A DNA stretch of 64,000 nt from Stictocephala bisonia (taxonomy: Eukaryota; Arthropoda; Insecta; Hemiptera; Membracidae): contig JAQJVL010000200.1 of NCBI GenBank assembly GCA_035578905.1, positions 1,054,001-1,118,000 of the forward strand. The letters are read 5' to 3'. The notes below the pieces were generated by a model. It was not told the DNA's origin. It saw nothing but the letters and a program-made list of their open reading frames with translations, and searched no databases. Below, piece by piece: positions 1 through 48,149 of the stretch. Position numbers and translations under genes: made by a program. How positions within the stretch are numbered: position 1 is the stretch's first letter; every line of letters begins with the position of its first letter.

Positions 1-204
1 AAATCTGAAATGTATAGAACAGAAAATTCTGCGTCAATTGGTACCAAAATTTGTTGTGCTTGCTTGATGATAAACATAGGTTTTATTGATTTTAACGCAA
101 CAGCATAAATTATGTTGTTCCTCGCTTTTAGGAAGGAAATTGTGAACCACATAAATTATGTCATTCCTCACAGTCCAAGGTTAAAAAGTTGTTTTTCCTA
201 TTAG

Positions 205-330
205 ATATTTTAGATTTTCAGTAAAAAAAAAGCCTGAGGTTAAAATCAACCTCCTCAACAGATATTAACTCACATTTCAAACAATAAATGTTAATTTCAA
301 AGATTTCTTGAAATTGTATAGTTACTAAAT
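205..330 (+). repeat. Copy of a dispersed AT-rich repeat
   Basis: The stretch around AAATCAACCTCCTCAA (about 243-260) followed by ACTCACATTTCAA matches the sequence at 15455-15500 and, inverted, that at 12040-12100. It is one of at least three copies of the same non-coding repeat in this window. Its ends cannot be fixed. It lies in the putative UBAC1 intron. Confidence 0.45.
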
Positions 331-463
331 TGTCTAAGTGCATAATGCTCTAATCTTATTTACATCAATATTTAGATCTAAACATCAATGTAAAAAAATA
401 TATACAGTGAAGCAGCATCAACTCCAGATTAGGTTTGCTATCATCTTACTCTACTATACTTAC

Positions 464-821
464 CATTATTTTGAATGTTTTCATCTCTAATTGAAGATTG
501 TAAGTTTAAAATTTTCTTCTGAGATACAGAGATAAACTTGTGTTTCAAACTTAAATTGTGAGACTCTTTTGGATCAAGAAAATGACTTATGGCCATATTA
601 ATTAAATCTGAAATTACTTGATTACTATGAACATCAAGAACCCATACTTCGTTATCTTTAATAATTTTTATAGTTACTTTGTAATTATGGTTTGTTTCTT
701 GAGATATCATTGGTATTCCTGAAGCTACACTTTCATTTGTGGAGGGCAAAATACTTTCGTCACTTGAAATGTATTTAGAACCCCGACGCTTAAATAATTT
801 ATCTCGTATCCAATCCAGCAC
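464..821 (-). CDS. UBAC1: UBAC1-like protein, 5' coding exon (partial gene)
   Basis: An open frame of about 119 codons ends at a strong donor (G then GTAAGT, intron starting at 463) in phase 1. The second half reads like the N-terminal ubiquitin-like region of UBAC1, the non-catalytic KPC2 subunit of the KPC ubiquitin ligase: a beta-strand pair (KVTIKIIKDNE, WVLDVHS), then a DPK, an H-K-I-S block and the end DENIQNN just before the splice site. In the vertebrate protein the matching block ends ENIQ followed by D, which suits a phase-1 G at the junction. The first 45 residues are a basic then Ser-rich leader beginning LDWIRDKLFKRR. No ATG opens this frame: the codon before LDW is GTG and an in-frame stop lies a few codons upstream, so the start is in another exon or the initiator is altered. 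The rest of the gene lies beyond position 1. The identification rests on a remembered family pattern and is moderate. Confidence 0.58.
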
Positions 822-1624
822 GAAAGCCTTACTATTTGTTGCTTATCAACCTGTAATATTAATAATGTAAAATACCTAAACAATACTGGTTGTGTTTGTT
901 TATATATTTAAGGTTAAGGTAAATCTTTTATCCCTTACCTTAATTTTATTTAATTCCCTTAGCTTTGCCTTGAATTAATTGTAGGCAGCCAATACCAGAC
1001 AGCTGTTTCCCAAGACCTCAATTTCTTAGTATCTAAAGAGGATAATAAAAAACTACACATTATTTTCTTACACATAAGAAATAATTAAACACCGTCTTTG
1101 TTCGTATAAGTATGTATAAAATTATTTATTCTTCTCGCACTCATACAACAGAGTTATTTATCAAACTGATTATAGCATAATCGTCTCTAGTAACAGTAGT
1201 AACACTTATGGTAGTTTAGGTAAATTGTGATTAAAATTAAAACAATCATCTGATCTGAGTCTCCTTTGTTCCACTGATTTTCCACCCCTACCATGCCCAT
1301 CAGTAGTACACACTAGTAGTTGTATGGACACTCGACAGGTCAGCACCTCATCTTACTCCTTACATATTAACTCGACTCGCACTGCACGAGGAATATTCCA
1401 CGCGCCTTGGGTAGTAGCAGTTGTACTTATGTAACTTGATGTTTTGATACTTGCAATACTATTGTACTTGTGCTACTATCATTGTCAAACTCAGTACGAG
1501 GTTATTGTATCGTGTCAAATTTTATTAGTATCAGACAAGTTTGTCAGTTCTTACTTGTCTGATAGGCAAAAAAGCATTTTATTAAGATAGCGGGTTTTCA
1601 CAATACAGTATTTAGATGTTAAAA
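822..1624. other. Non-coding stretch upstream of the UBAC1-like exon
   Basis: No convincing gene or repeat was seen. It should hold the 5' part or promoter of the minus-strand gene, but no core element could be picked out with confidence. Confidence 0.4.
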
Positions 1625-1948
1625 CTGGCGTCCCACAAGACTCAATTATGGGCCCAGTATTTGTTTTATAATTTATATAAACAATCTACCTGTTACATGG
1701 TCAATGACCATGATAGCCTTTTTATGTTCGCTAATGTTTATATTCTAATTAATTGTTATACGCTTAATACTTTGTTCACAATGTAAATAATACTATAGAA
1801 AACTTGACGGCTGTCAAATCACTATGTCTAAATAAAGATAAGACTCAGACTTTAGAATTTAATTGGGATATGCACATAGAAAGCTTATGTAATAAATTAT
1901 GAAAGGTTTTTTGGGCTAAGATCAATAATTGTCAATTCAGATATTCTT
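1625..1948 (+). mobile_element. LINE reverse-transcriptase relic, left part (split by the Jockey-like insertion)
   Basis: Broken frames show the RT motif TGVPQDSIMGP (from about 1628; normally GVPQGSILGP), then a degraded segment, then FNWDMHIESLCNKL and RFFGLRS (about 1858-1926), the usual thumb-side motifs of Jockey/CR1-type RTs. The catalytic YADD segment is not intact. The frame ends NSDIL exactly at the 11-bp repeat CAGATATTCTT (1938-1948), which recurs at 5307-5317, where the RT continues in frame. This is therefore the left half of one dead LINE interrupted by a later insertion. Confidence 0.72.
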
Positions 1949-2150
1949 TTTTTTACACTTTTATTCCTGGACCAACATTTACATATTATACACAGAAAAT
2001 GTAACACGTGGAATAATAACATTATCGGGTTCGCTCATATATGAGTCACCCTGTAACATGAATAACAATCAGTAAACAAAAAAACAAAAAAATAACATAT
2101 TTAAGTAAGTTAAATAAACAAAATAAGTGTTACATAGACATGGCTATAAA

Positions 2151-3790
2151 TCAGTCTATCACGTCTTGAAGAAATCTGGCTTTCAAACGCCTGTGCAAAG
2201 TAGGTTCTCCAATTTGAAAGGTAATAGCTCCTGGAACATTGTCTAAGTTTGCCATGAACTTATGACAACTTCTTTTAATAAAGGCATCAATGGTATTGAG
2301 TCCAAATTCTACATGCAGATGTGAGTTACGTATATACCATGGACTATTAACTGCAATTAATTCTTGAAACTTTGTTTTGGAAAGTTTGAATCTTTTTCAG
2401 TTTGCCGGAGGAAATGCACATTCCCCAAACCGGACAGGCATACATAATTAACGGCTGAAGAATTGTTTTATATATTAAAAATGTGCATTCCGGTTTCACA
2501 GATGACTCTGTTTATTATAGGAAATAACATGGATAGACGTGCGTATGCTTGAGTAAGTTTGTTGTTTACGTGAAGATTCCAGGTTAACTTTTTATCGAGG
2601 TAGACACCTAAGTATTTTATGCCTTGATCATCAGGGTTCCAAGGAATTGAAGTATTTTCAATAGTAACTTCAGGAGGCAAAATATACTTCCTCAACGAGA
2701 AAACCTTTGTTTCACATTTCAATGGATTTAAAGATAGTTTCCAGCTTTTAAACCAATCGGTCAGAGTTGTAACGCTGAATTGTAAAGAATTTACGGCTTG
2801 GTTGATGTCAGCGTGCTGGGTAATAAGAACAGTGTCATCAGCATAAAGAGCGATAGTAGCCTGAGGAATCTCAGGAATATCAGATATGTATCAGTTAAAA
2901 AGAAGAGGTCCCAGTATTGAGCCTTGAAGAACACCTGCGCCTATTGGACGAACTGAGGAAAGTGTGCAGTTGAGTTTGACACAAAAAGTCCTATCAGACA
3001 AAAACGATTGCAACAAAGCTCACAGATTCAAAGGAAGTCCAAACTAGTACAATTTATATAATAGGCCTCCATGGCACCATGCCAAACCTTATCAAATGCA
3101 TTTTTTATGTCCAAAAATGCTGCCGATGAATGAAGCTTCTTCTCAAATCCTCTACATATGATTTAATTGATTCGTAGAAGTTGATGAGTTGTAGAATGCC
3201 TTGTACGAAATCCAAACTGGTAAGGGGGAATGATATTAGAAGAATCCAAGTATTTTAGCAGTCTCTTCTGTACAATTTTTTTCAAATAATTTTGATATTG
3301 ATGAAAGGAGACTAATCGGACGGTAACTGCTAGGAGAATTTTTAGGTTTGTTGGGCTTGTGTATAACAATTATTTGAGCAAGTTTCCAGTTTTTGGGAAA
3401 GTAAGCAACAGAAATACAAGCATTGAAAATAGATGCCAGTATTGAAAGTGCTTTGGTAGAAAAATTCTTCAAAACTATATTAGGTACCAAGTCACTAACT
3501 AATTTTGATACCAACAGTTTCAGCTGAAATAAGATTTGGCAACATTATTGTGATGATTGTGGTTTCTTTTTATAAAAATTGCCACTCCTCCAGAAGCATT
3601 AGGTGCATTCCTGTCTTCTCTATAGATAAAGTATCCAGGGATTTTAAAAGGCTCATTTATGACAAAGTGCTTCTCAGTGATGCAGGCTACATCGATGTTA
3701 TGCCGAACCATGAACTCTGAAAAAATATTCTCCTTTCTCTTTAAGCCATCAGCATTCCAGTTTAGGATTGTTTAGTTTTGTATGATGCAT
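2151..3790 (-). pseudogene. Jockey-type ORF2 (endonuclease-RT) with internal deletion
   Basis: The endonuclease begins near 3760 (WNADGLK, VRHNIDVACITE, GGVAIFIKR; about 65 residues) and is cut at about 3520. The frame then passes directly into the region before the RT (LVPNIVLKNFSTKALSIL, FPKNWKLAQIIVIHKPNK, SSYRPISLLSSISKLFE). Palm motifs (FLDIKNAFDKVW, QGSILGPLLF, YADDTVL) and thumb motifs (IKYLGVYLDKKLTWNLH) follow in several frames, ending LKARFLQDVID and a stop at 2151-2153. The conserved GDFN and SDH endonuclease motifs are absent because of the deletion. It is non-functional. Confidence 0.78.
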
Positions 3791-4149
3791 GTTCTACTGT
3801 TCTAGGGTGCATTTTGGAACAGTAAAGTAATAACATTAGATATAATCTTTTTAATGATAGGCATGGCTGACTTAACTAAACCTAATATTAATTTTTCTAT
3901 ATTAGAGCCACTATCAAGTACCTCGTTAGCTACAGTTTCATTATTGTAGTTACTAAAAACTCTGAAATCAGTCTGGGGATGCAAATTTGTGACGTCTTCT
4001 TAGCAGCTTGAGCGTATGACTTGGAAAAAAGAGGGCGGGCTTGTGAAGGTACATTTATTCCAATTCCAGTGTTTTCAGTACTGCACTTTTCATCGGTGCT
4101 CTTAGTAGATGGGTGATGGGCAAGTCCAGTCCCATTGCTTTTAGTCTAT

Positions 4150-5104
4150 TGCTGTATATCTTTATAGTATTTGCAGCCTTTAAAATTGGCCGAATGATTC
4201 TCCCCGTAGTTTACACATACAGAGGGGTCGGACAAGCAGAGTACAGATGTTGGCCAGTACACTTCAAACATCTGGGATCGAGCTTGCAAAATTTTTTCTG
4301 TGACCATAACGTTGACATCGAGTACACTGGGGCACATTTGTAGACTTCCTCTTAGGCTCAACATGAACAACAGAGTAGCACAGTCTATTTAATTCAAATA
4401 TATAGCTTTTCCAGATTCATTGTTTTCTAGCGAGACTGCACAAATAGGAAATGGAATTTTTTCCTTGTTAAATAATCTATTTACAGTGAGAACCGGATAG
4501 TTGTGAGAGATTAACTCATCCTTAATTTCCTCTGGAGAAAGAAAGCAGGGAATGTTTTTAATCGCGACTTCTAATTTTATGTCTATTTTTGTCTGAAAGG
4601 TATGATATTTCACATTTGATTCGTTGTAAAATTGCGTCAGTTTTCTAAAATCACCTATGGTCTGAAGGTTAATTTTCAAAGATGAACCTTTGACTTCAGT
4701 GGCAAATTCACAAGTAATTACATTTTTAATATCTTTGACAATTTCCTGGTGATTGTTAACATCGTGGACAAAAACAGGTGGAGGTTTAACAATTTTATGC
4801 AATTCACTTGTAGCAGTTGCATCAGCCATCTCATTTTCATCATTATTAGCAATAGAGTAGTCGTAGTCTAATAGTGGATTAAATTTGTTTTGATCACACA
4901 GCTGATTAGTATCTAAGACATACCTTTCAGGCTGTAGATTGATACAATTGTTGACTGTTTTTCTTTTTGGTGGTCTTAAGAAATCTTGATCAATGTTTTC
5001 ATTTGATTCTGTAGTGTTGGACGTTAAATCACATGATTTAGGCTTGCTGATAAAGGATTGGGAAGGGAAAATAAAACTGGCTTGGCCATTATTGTTTTTT
5101 GGTT
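4150..5104 (-). pseudogene. Jockey-type ORF1 (nucleic-acid-binding Gag-like protein), frameshifted
   Basis: This is the ORF1 protein that packages retrotransposon RNA. One open block (4389-4829) holds a PRE_C2HC-like region with VAIKNIPCFLSPEEIKDEL and a NRLF/PFPICAVSLE segment. The same frame extends upstream to about 5104 through PPKRK and ERYVLDTNQ, as in Jockey ORF1 proteins. Downstream, about 4340-4180 in shifted frames, are knuckles of the form CTRCQRYGHR then C-x5-C-x2-C-x4-H-x4-C. A one-base slip in an A/T run near 4293 separates the first knuckle from the rest, and an in-frame stop follows, so the gene is dead. Confidence 0.75.
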
Positions 5105-5306
5105 ATGCTTAGTTAAGCAATGTTTTAGCAAAGACCCCTTCATTATTTTAACAATAACTGGGTGAAATCAACACAAACACACAAAATAGGTATTCAATCA
5201 CTAATATTGCAATTAATAACAAAAAAATTAACTTCTAACACAATTAAAACTCTAATAAACCGAGCGCAAAAAATAGGTAACTATTACACTTATAATGCAT
5301 CAGCTC

Positions 5307-5401
5307 CAGATATTCTTATTGCTATTTACTATGTCTATTTGCGTAGTCATCTATATTATGGGATTATTGCTTGGGGGCAATGACAGAAACACTAAAAAAC
5401 T

Positions 5402-5480
<79 letters not shown>

Positions 5481-5955
5481 CAACGTGCGGCAAAAGTGTT
5501 GACAAAAGAATCCACTGTAAGCCTTTGTTTATATCAAATATCATATTTTTACTCTGCCTGCCCTGTACACTTTATATTGCCTTTTGTATATAAAAATAAA
5601 TTTACATATTATATCTACTAATAGTAATGTTCATAACTATACGCCAAGAAACTGTAATTCTCTTCAAGTATCCCGGTGTAATTTAAAAATAACTTTGAAA
5701 TCTTCTGTTGAAACAGGTAAAAAGCTGTATAACCTTTTCATATAAAACCACTAGATTTTTATTGTTGTTATTGAAACATGTTAGAAATATATTAATTGAT
5801 ATTAACCCTTATGACATTTTTGAGTACTATCTGCACCTATTAGCCATGTAGTGTAGTCTTGAGTAAATTTCTGGGATATTCTATATCTATGTATTTCCTG
5901 TATCTGACGGTGCTATACACTGTACAATAAATAATTGTTTGATTTGTTGTAGGCT
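5307..5955 (+). mobile_element. LINE reverse-transcriptase relic, right part
   Basis: Continuing from the 11-bp repeat, the frame reads [24 protein letters not shown], the RT thumb motif found in Jockey/CR1-like elements. It joins the left half (ending at 1948) without a frame break. Beyond the TA microsatellite, frames with [22 protein letters not shown] and GKKLYNLF (about 5515-5745) give the usual C-terminal tail. An AATAAATAATTG stretch near 5925-5940 probably marks the 3' end. The element is old and broken. Confidence 0.7.
5404..5476. repeat. (TA)n microsatellite
   Basis: About 36 uninterrupted TA units lie inside the RT C-terminal frame of the LINE relic, between KKLF and the [14 protein letters not shown] segment. 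The run encodes only alternating Ile/Tyr. Confidence 0.95.
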
Positions 5956-6059
5956 ACTGTGTACACCACCTAGTAGATACATTGTCGTTAGGCCTACATT
6001 CTACATAGCTATCATTTATCATGAGAAGTGTAACATAATTTTTTAAAAAGGTACTAAAA

Positions 6060-6470
6060 TCAACAAATGAACTGAATGATGCCAGTGCAAGCGCGTTGTT
6101 TACGTCTATCGAAATTGCTTCAGCAGTAACATCGTCATCGTCTCAACTTGATTCTCAAGAAGCTTCGCCTGGTAACGCGGTCCTTTTCGGTCACAGTTAC
6201 AACCACTACTAACCGAGGCCTACTAGTAGGGACAATCGACTCAGGTCCTGCACATCCCAAACTGGCTAAATTTCCTTTAACTATGTTCGGAAAACAAAAT
6301 CGATCATTTTCAAAGTCGTATTATGACATGTACCAATGGTTAGAATACAGTCTTGAGATCGATGCAGTTTTCTGTTATGTCTGCCGACCATACAATACAA
6401 ACATTTTAATTGCTGATGAAGTCTTCACAAACCTAGGTCTCAGAAACTGGAAAAAAATCAAATAATAGCT
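6060..6470 (+). mobile_element. hAT-type transposase relic (TTF zinc-finger region)
   Basis: A 105-codon frame from 6148 contains GPAHPKLAKFPLTMFGKQNRSF, S-YYDMYQWLEYSLEIDAVFCYVC and a trailing NW-K block. This is the pattern of the TTF-type zinc finger at the N-terminus of hAT transposases and ZMYM1-like domesticated proteins. The DDE catalytic region and the hAT dimerisation domain were not found downstream, so this is a 5' fragment. It could instead be an exon of a ZMYM1-like gene, but the lack of a continuation argues for a relic. Confidence 0.6.
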
Positions 6471-7100
6471 TGATAGATACTAAAAGTGCAAGGTCTATTT
6501 GACGTGTGGATTGATCCTCATATTCATTAGGCAACTAAAACCAATGAATGCATAGCTTTGTATCTATTACTAAAACAGACAAGGACTTATGGTCCTTTTC
6601 TGAGTGAAGGATTTATGATGTACAGTTTACTACATACCCATACTAAAATATGCTTCTAGCATAGTAGATTATGAGCAGTTGATTTGTGTAAACCCTAACT
6701 CTAATTCTTCTTATTTCAGAAGCGGCTCAATACCTGTTTTAGTTGCCTAACAAAAACTACTTATTCCAAGAGTTTGCTGGATTCTGATTGACAAATTTGT
6801 AATAATGTAGTCAGGTTTGACCTTTAGTTTAGCTGTGTCCACCCAATTTGCAAATCAGCATTCATTTTGAGCTTTTCAACAAATATGAAAAGATGACACT
6901 AAACAGCGATAAAATGTACATAAAACTAATGTTGTTTCACAAAGTGCATTGATTGTTCTTGGTCTAAAGCTAAGTCACTTGTAGTTTTATCGATAGGTAA
7001 AACAATGAAAAATGTTAATGCTTGAAATTAAATTTATTTATATTTAAACTATAATTTTGCACTGAGTGGAAATAAAAAATTTGGTTCCAAAAAGCGTTAA
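6471..7100. other. AT-rich stretch without recognised features
   Basis: Only short accidental frames were seen. No repeat ends or splice-linked exons could be supported. Confidence 0.4.
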
Positions 7101-7109
7101 AATGCACAT

Positions 7110-8770
7110 TTTTTGCATTGTATTTTTTCAAATTTTCCGGAAGAGGACCCCCGGACCCTCCTCTTGCTGAGGGATATTCCCAGGGGTGGTAGTGGTGTTG
7201 CCGTTTTCGTGAGGTTTCATCTACCTTGTAAATTAATTCATTCCTCCGATTCATCATTAGAGGGTCGGCCTGAGTTTTTATTCCTAGATGCCAGCATTAA
7301 AGAAGCATGTCTTATTGGGTGTTTGTTACCGGGCACCCAACCTAGGGTTTCTTGCTGATTTTGAACGTGCCATTGATCTGCCAATGAACCATTGATCTGA
7401 TGGTTCGTTACAGCCATGCCATAGTCATGGGTGACTTCAACGTGGATCTTACTGGATCAACTACCTACAACAAAACTTTTTTACAGACTATGTTCAACTC
7501 ATGCAACATGACTATACTACCTATGCAACCCACCCACCATACTGCAACATCTGATACTTGGCTCGACATCATAGCCGTCAGTGATCTCCCACCTATGTTG
7601 CGCACCATGGACAATCCCCTGCTCTCGGTCTTTCCAAACACGATCTCGAATATGTCAAATACAGAAATTATAGAAATTTAAACTTAGAAACCCTTCTTTC
7701 TGATGCTTAGTTATTAGACTGGAACGACATCACTACTGCTCCTGATGTTGACACTATGGTCAACAGATTTAATAGTCAAATCATTGATCTTTTTGACAAG
7801 CATGCTCCTTTAATCACTAAACGAGTCACCAAGAGACCTGCCCCTTGGCTGACAAATCATATGCGCCAGCTTCAGAAATTAAGTGATGCTTCTTTTCGTA
7901 AAGCTAAACTTTCAAAATTACCCTCAGACTGGAATTCATATAAACGATTAAGAAACTATACGAAATAACAAATAAGAAATGCCAAAGTAAGATATTATTT
8001 TCATACATTTTTTAACACTAAACAGTCCTCCAGAAAATTGTGGAGCTGGGGATTGGCAAACCCAATATCGTTCACCCAACACAATGAATCTAAATATCAT
8101 TAATGATTTCTTTGTTAACATTCCTGTAGATCAATCTGGAGCAAGAGATTACATAGCACAGGCGCAGTGTTCTTTGGCCTGTGCCTGTGCATGTGCGGGT
8201 GATCAGGATCTTTTCTCATTTAGACCTGTGACTGATGTGTTGAAGGCTATCAGAAGTACGACAAGTAACGCTGTTGGAGCTAATAACGTCCCTATCAAGT
8301 TTTTGAAAGATACTTTTCCTGTTACACTCCCAATTATTGTTCTAATATTTAATAAATTTCCTACGTCATATGTTTTCCCCGATGCTTGGAAACATACTCT
8401 TGTGAGACCACTAAAATTTCATCTCCTCAAACACCATCTGATTTTAGACCAATCAGCATGCTTTCTGCACTATCTAAATGTCTTGAAAGGGTTGTTGTAA
8501 ACAAGAAGGGGTGCCTCACTTCTTTGCATTCCGATTCACCGGTCATCTACTTTCAACAAATCATTCATCGTTTCTGCGTGTCGGTTATGGAACTCTCTTC
8601 CTGATTATATAAGAAACATCGAGGATCGTGCTCAGTGTGAAGTTGAAGTTCCATCTGCTGCGGGGCTCGGCTGGGCTGTGGCTGGTGCTCATGTGGGGAG
8701 TGGATGGTTGATGCGTGTGTGTTTGTGTATACGTGCAATTGAGCGAGTAAATGTTATCACTCTGTAAATG
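7110..8770 (+). mobile_element. Non-LTR retrotransposon with most of the RT core deleted
   Basis: The element opens within the endonuclease (GGSGVAVFVR at about 7189) and has the endonuclease motif IVMGDFNVDL (about 7420-7450), a linker region (7756-7968, KHAPLITKRV and APWLT), and the start of the RT (LKAIRSTTSNAVGANNVPIKFLKDT from about 8243; DFRPISMLSALSKCLERVV from about 8437). At about 8500 it jumps straight to an RT C-terminal tail (SACRLWNSLPDYIRNIEDR, about 8571-8629). The palm motifs with the catalytic aspartates are absent, so roughly 400 codons appear to be missing. There are several frameshifts. Clade unresolved. Confidence 0.72.
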
Positions 8771-8779
8771 TTATCACAG

Positions 8780-9520
8780 AGAAGAATATAAATTATAAAA
8801 TATATGGTATTTGGACATGTTTTAAATTTATCTATGTTTTATTTGCTTCTATGTTTTTAAATTAAAGTTATGAATTTATTGATTAATTATTACTGACATC
8901 ATTCCTATTCAATTAGGGTAGTATATTTATTATAATGTCAATTTATTTATATTATGGTTTCTTTGTGTTTTACTTAGATAAGTTTTTTTTATACATATTG
9001 AATTGTGAACTATTTATGAATCAGAGGAATCGACTGTTGCTTTTAAACATGTTAATTTCTCCGTTTAAAAGGTTTGTACTAAATTAACCTTAGAGGACAG
9101 GTTAATTTAGTACACACGCCAAGCAGATCCAATAATGATTCAGTGCTAGGACAATCTTCAAATCCGTCTACTATCCAATAACTTACAAGTCATCTATAGA
9201 AGGCTCTTCCTTGTATCTCTATGATAACGTATCTCTTGGAAGAGATGAAGGCGTTATAATTTTTTCATGTTTAATTTTTATACAATGTAAACATTTAGTC
9301 GATTAAAGTTTAATTTCTAAAGCATTATAATTCATTTCACTCTTAGACTCCTCAAAACAATGTTTTGTAATTATGAGAAAAGACTCGCGGTCATTTTGGT
9401 GTCTTTGGACTTTCTGAGCCAGGATGACTTACAAAACGTTCACTGCAATCATCAGTTTATCACACATTCTTAAACAGGCAGAACATAGGTTTACCAGGCT
9501 ACCACTGACTTAAATGGACG
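8780..9520. other. AT-rich stretch without recognised features
   Basis: It contains a short inverted repeat around GGTTTGTACTAAATTAACCT / GGTTAATTTAGTACACAC (9070-9117). Nothing else could be supported. Confidence 0.35.
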
Positions 9521-9524
9521 TAGA

Positions 9525-9755
9525 TGGGAGAGCCAGTGGCCGAGTGGTCTAAGGTGTCAGGATTTTAAACTTGGGTTAAAGATAGCTCTTGTTCGAAATT
9601 TGGCCTTGTCTATTAGTTTTTACCAGTAATGTTTACCTTGTAATGTACTTCTTCACCCCCCTACTCGTACTGATAAGTTTCTCGCACAGATCAGTAGCCT
9701 TTGGAAAATTGGCAGAGTAAGGTTGTAAAGGAAATCGCTTTTACTAAAAAAAAAC
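9525..9755 (+). mobile_element. tRNA-derived SINE
   Basis: The left end has an RNA polymerase III A box (GTGGCCGAGTGG, 9537-9548) and, about 45 bp further on, a B box-like TGTTCGAAATT (9591-9601), the spacing of a class II tRNA-derived promoter. A tRNA-unrelated body follows, with CTCGCACAGATCAG, and ends in an A-run (about 9747-9755). The head is diverged from any real tRNA (no foldable acceptor stem), so it is a SINE and not a tRNA gene. Confidence 0.65.
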
Positions 9756-47220
<37,465 letters not shown>

Positions 47221-47419
47221 ATTACTGTTAACACTATTTTTTCATTTTCATCATAAAATATTTTTTTCAAGTTGTAAACTTTATTTGTGTTCAATATCTC
47301 AAAAACATCTTGGTACTTCTTTTTTATAGAATGAATTTAAATACAACCTCTTGTTCATTGCATTATAAGTTTGAGGCATAAGTATCATTTAGGATTAAAA
47401 CTAAAACAAGTCGACTTCG

Positions 47420-47620
47420 ATTTGTAGTAACATTATTTTAATATGAAAGTCTGTACCTTAACCTATTTTTCAACATAATTTCCATCAATACTGAGGCATT
47501 TTTCATACAATGCCAGCTTTTGATAACCTACTTGGAAGAAATCTGCCGATATTGTATTTTTCGCAAATTATACGACTGATTAAAACTGCAAACAGTTAGG
47601 TCAAGTTAATTATTAATGTC
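47420..47620 (-). mobile_element. mariner-type transposase C-terminal fragment
   Basis: On the minus strand, about 47580-47470 reads AKNTISADFFQVGYQKLALY and EKCLSIDGNYVEK followed by a stop. The FF...G...L...YxKCLxxxGxYVEK end is typical of mariner (SETMAR-like) transposases. Upstream DDD motifs were not found. Confidence 0.65.
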
Positions 47621-47639
47621 AGATAATTAAGGATGATCC

Positions 47640-48140
47640 AGGATTTTTTTGTGGTTAATAAGAGATTTATGATCATTAGGCCTATAGCAGTTACAAGGTT
47701 TTAATCCTTACATAAAAAAGTGATATAACCTGCCATATTCATCTCAAATTTTTCCCCTCCCAGGATGGTTGTTGCACCATTGAAACCTGTCATAAACAAC
47801 ACGAATGGCCATAGACATGATTGCCAAGTTCAAAATACTGAAAAACATATATCTGCGAAAGACGTCATCTCGTTACCAAAATTTTTAACAATGCCACAAC
47901 AACAAAATAGTCAGATCCATTCCATGCCACTTTAATAGTTTATAACTCAAAAGATGGAACTACCATAGATTGATAAAAAAAATTCAGGCCATCTCCCAGA
48001 TGTGATGAAAAATTAGTAGTTGCTTTAAAATTCCTTTTTTTGTTAAGCATTGATGTATTGAGTTTATTTAAATGGTTACTTTTTATAATTTGTTAAAAAA
48101 TACAATGCTGATTTTAGTTATTTTGGACACCCTGTATAGT
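47640..48140. other. Possible DNA-transposon remnant
   Basis: The right end TTTTGGACACCCTGTATA (about 48121-48138) resembles the inverted ends (TATACAGGGTGTCC) common to several DNA-transposon families. No matching left end was found. Confidence 0.35.
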
Positions 48141-48149
48141 TAAAAAGTG

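Larger units (their letters stand above)
1949..5306 (-). mobile_element. Jockey-like non-LTR retrotransposon, internally deleted
   Basis: Read on the minus strand it has, in order: a 5' leader (about 5306-5105); ORF1 with a PRE_C2HC-type region and CCHC zinc knuckles (about 5100-4146); the start of an AP endonuclease (3790-3520); RT fingers and palm (3514-2800, with a YADD block near 2850); an RT C-terminus ending at a TGA at 2151-2153; and a 3' UTR with a short A tail (T-run beginning about 1946). The endonuclease C-terminus and the linker to RT are missing, so the element is about 1 kb shorter than an intact relative. Frameshifts are frequent. It is flanked by an 11-bp direct repeat (1938-1948 and 5307-5317), taken as its target-site duplication in an older plus-strand LINE. 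Confidence 0.82.

Noticed and set aside
5295..5477. 60-codon frame through the TA repeat
   Set aside because: Half of it is translated microsatellite.
9525..9610. A tRNA-Leu or tRNA-Ser gene
   Set aside because: A and B boxes are present but no acceptor stem forms, and an unrelated body with an A-tail follows: a SINE.
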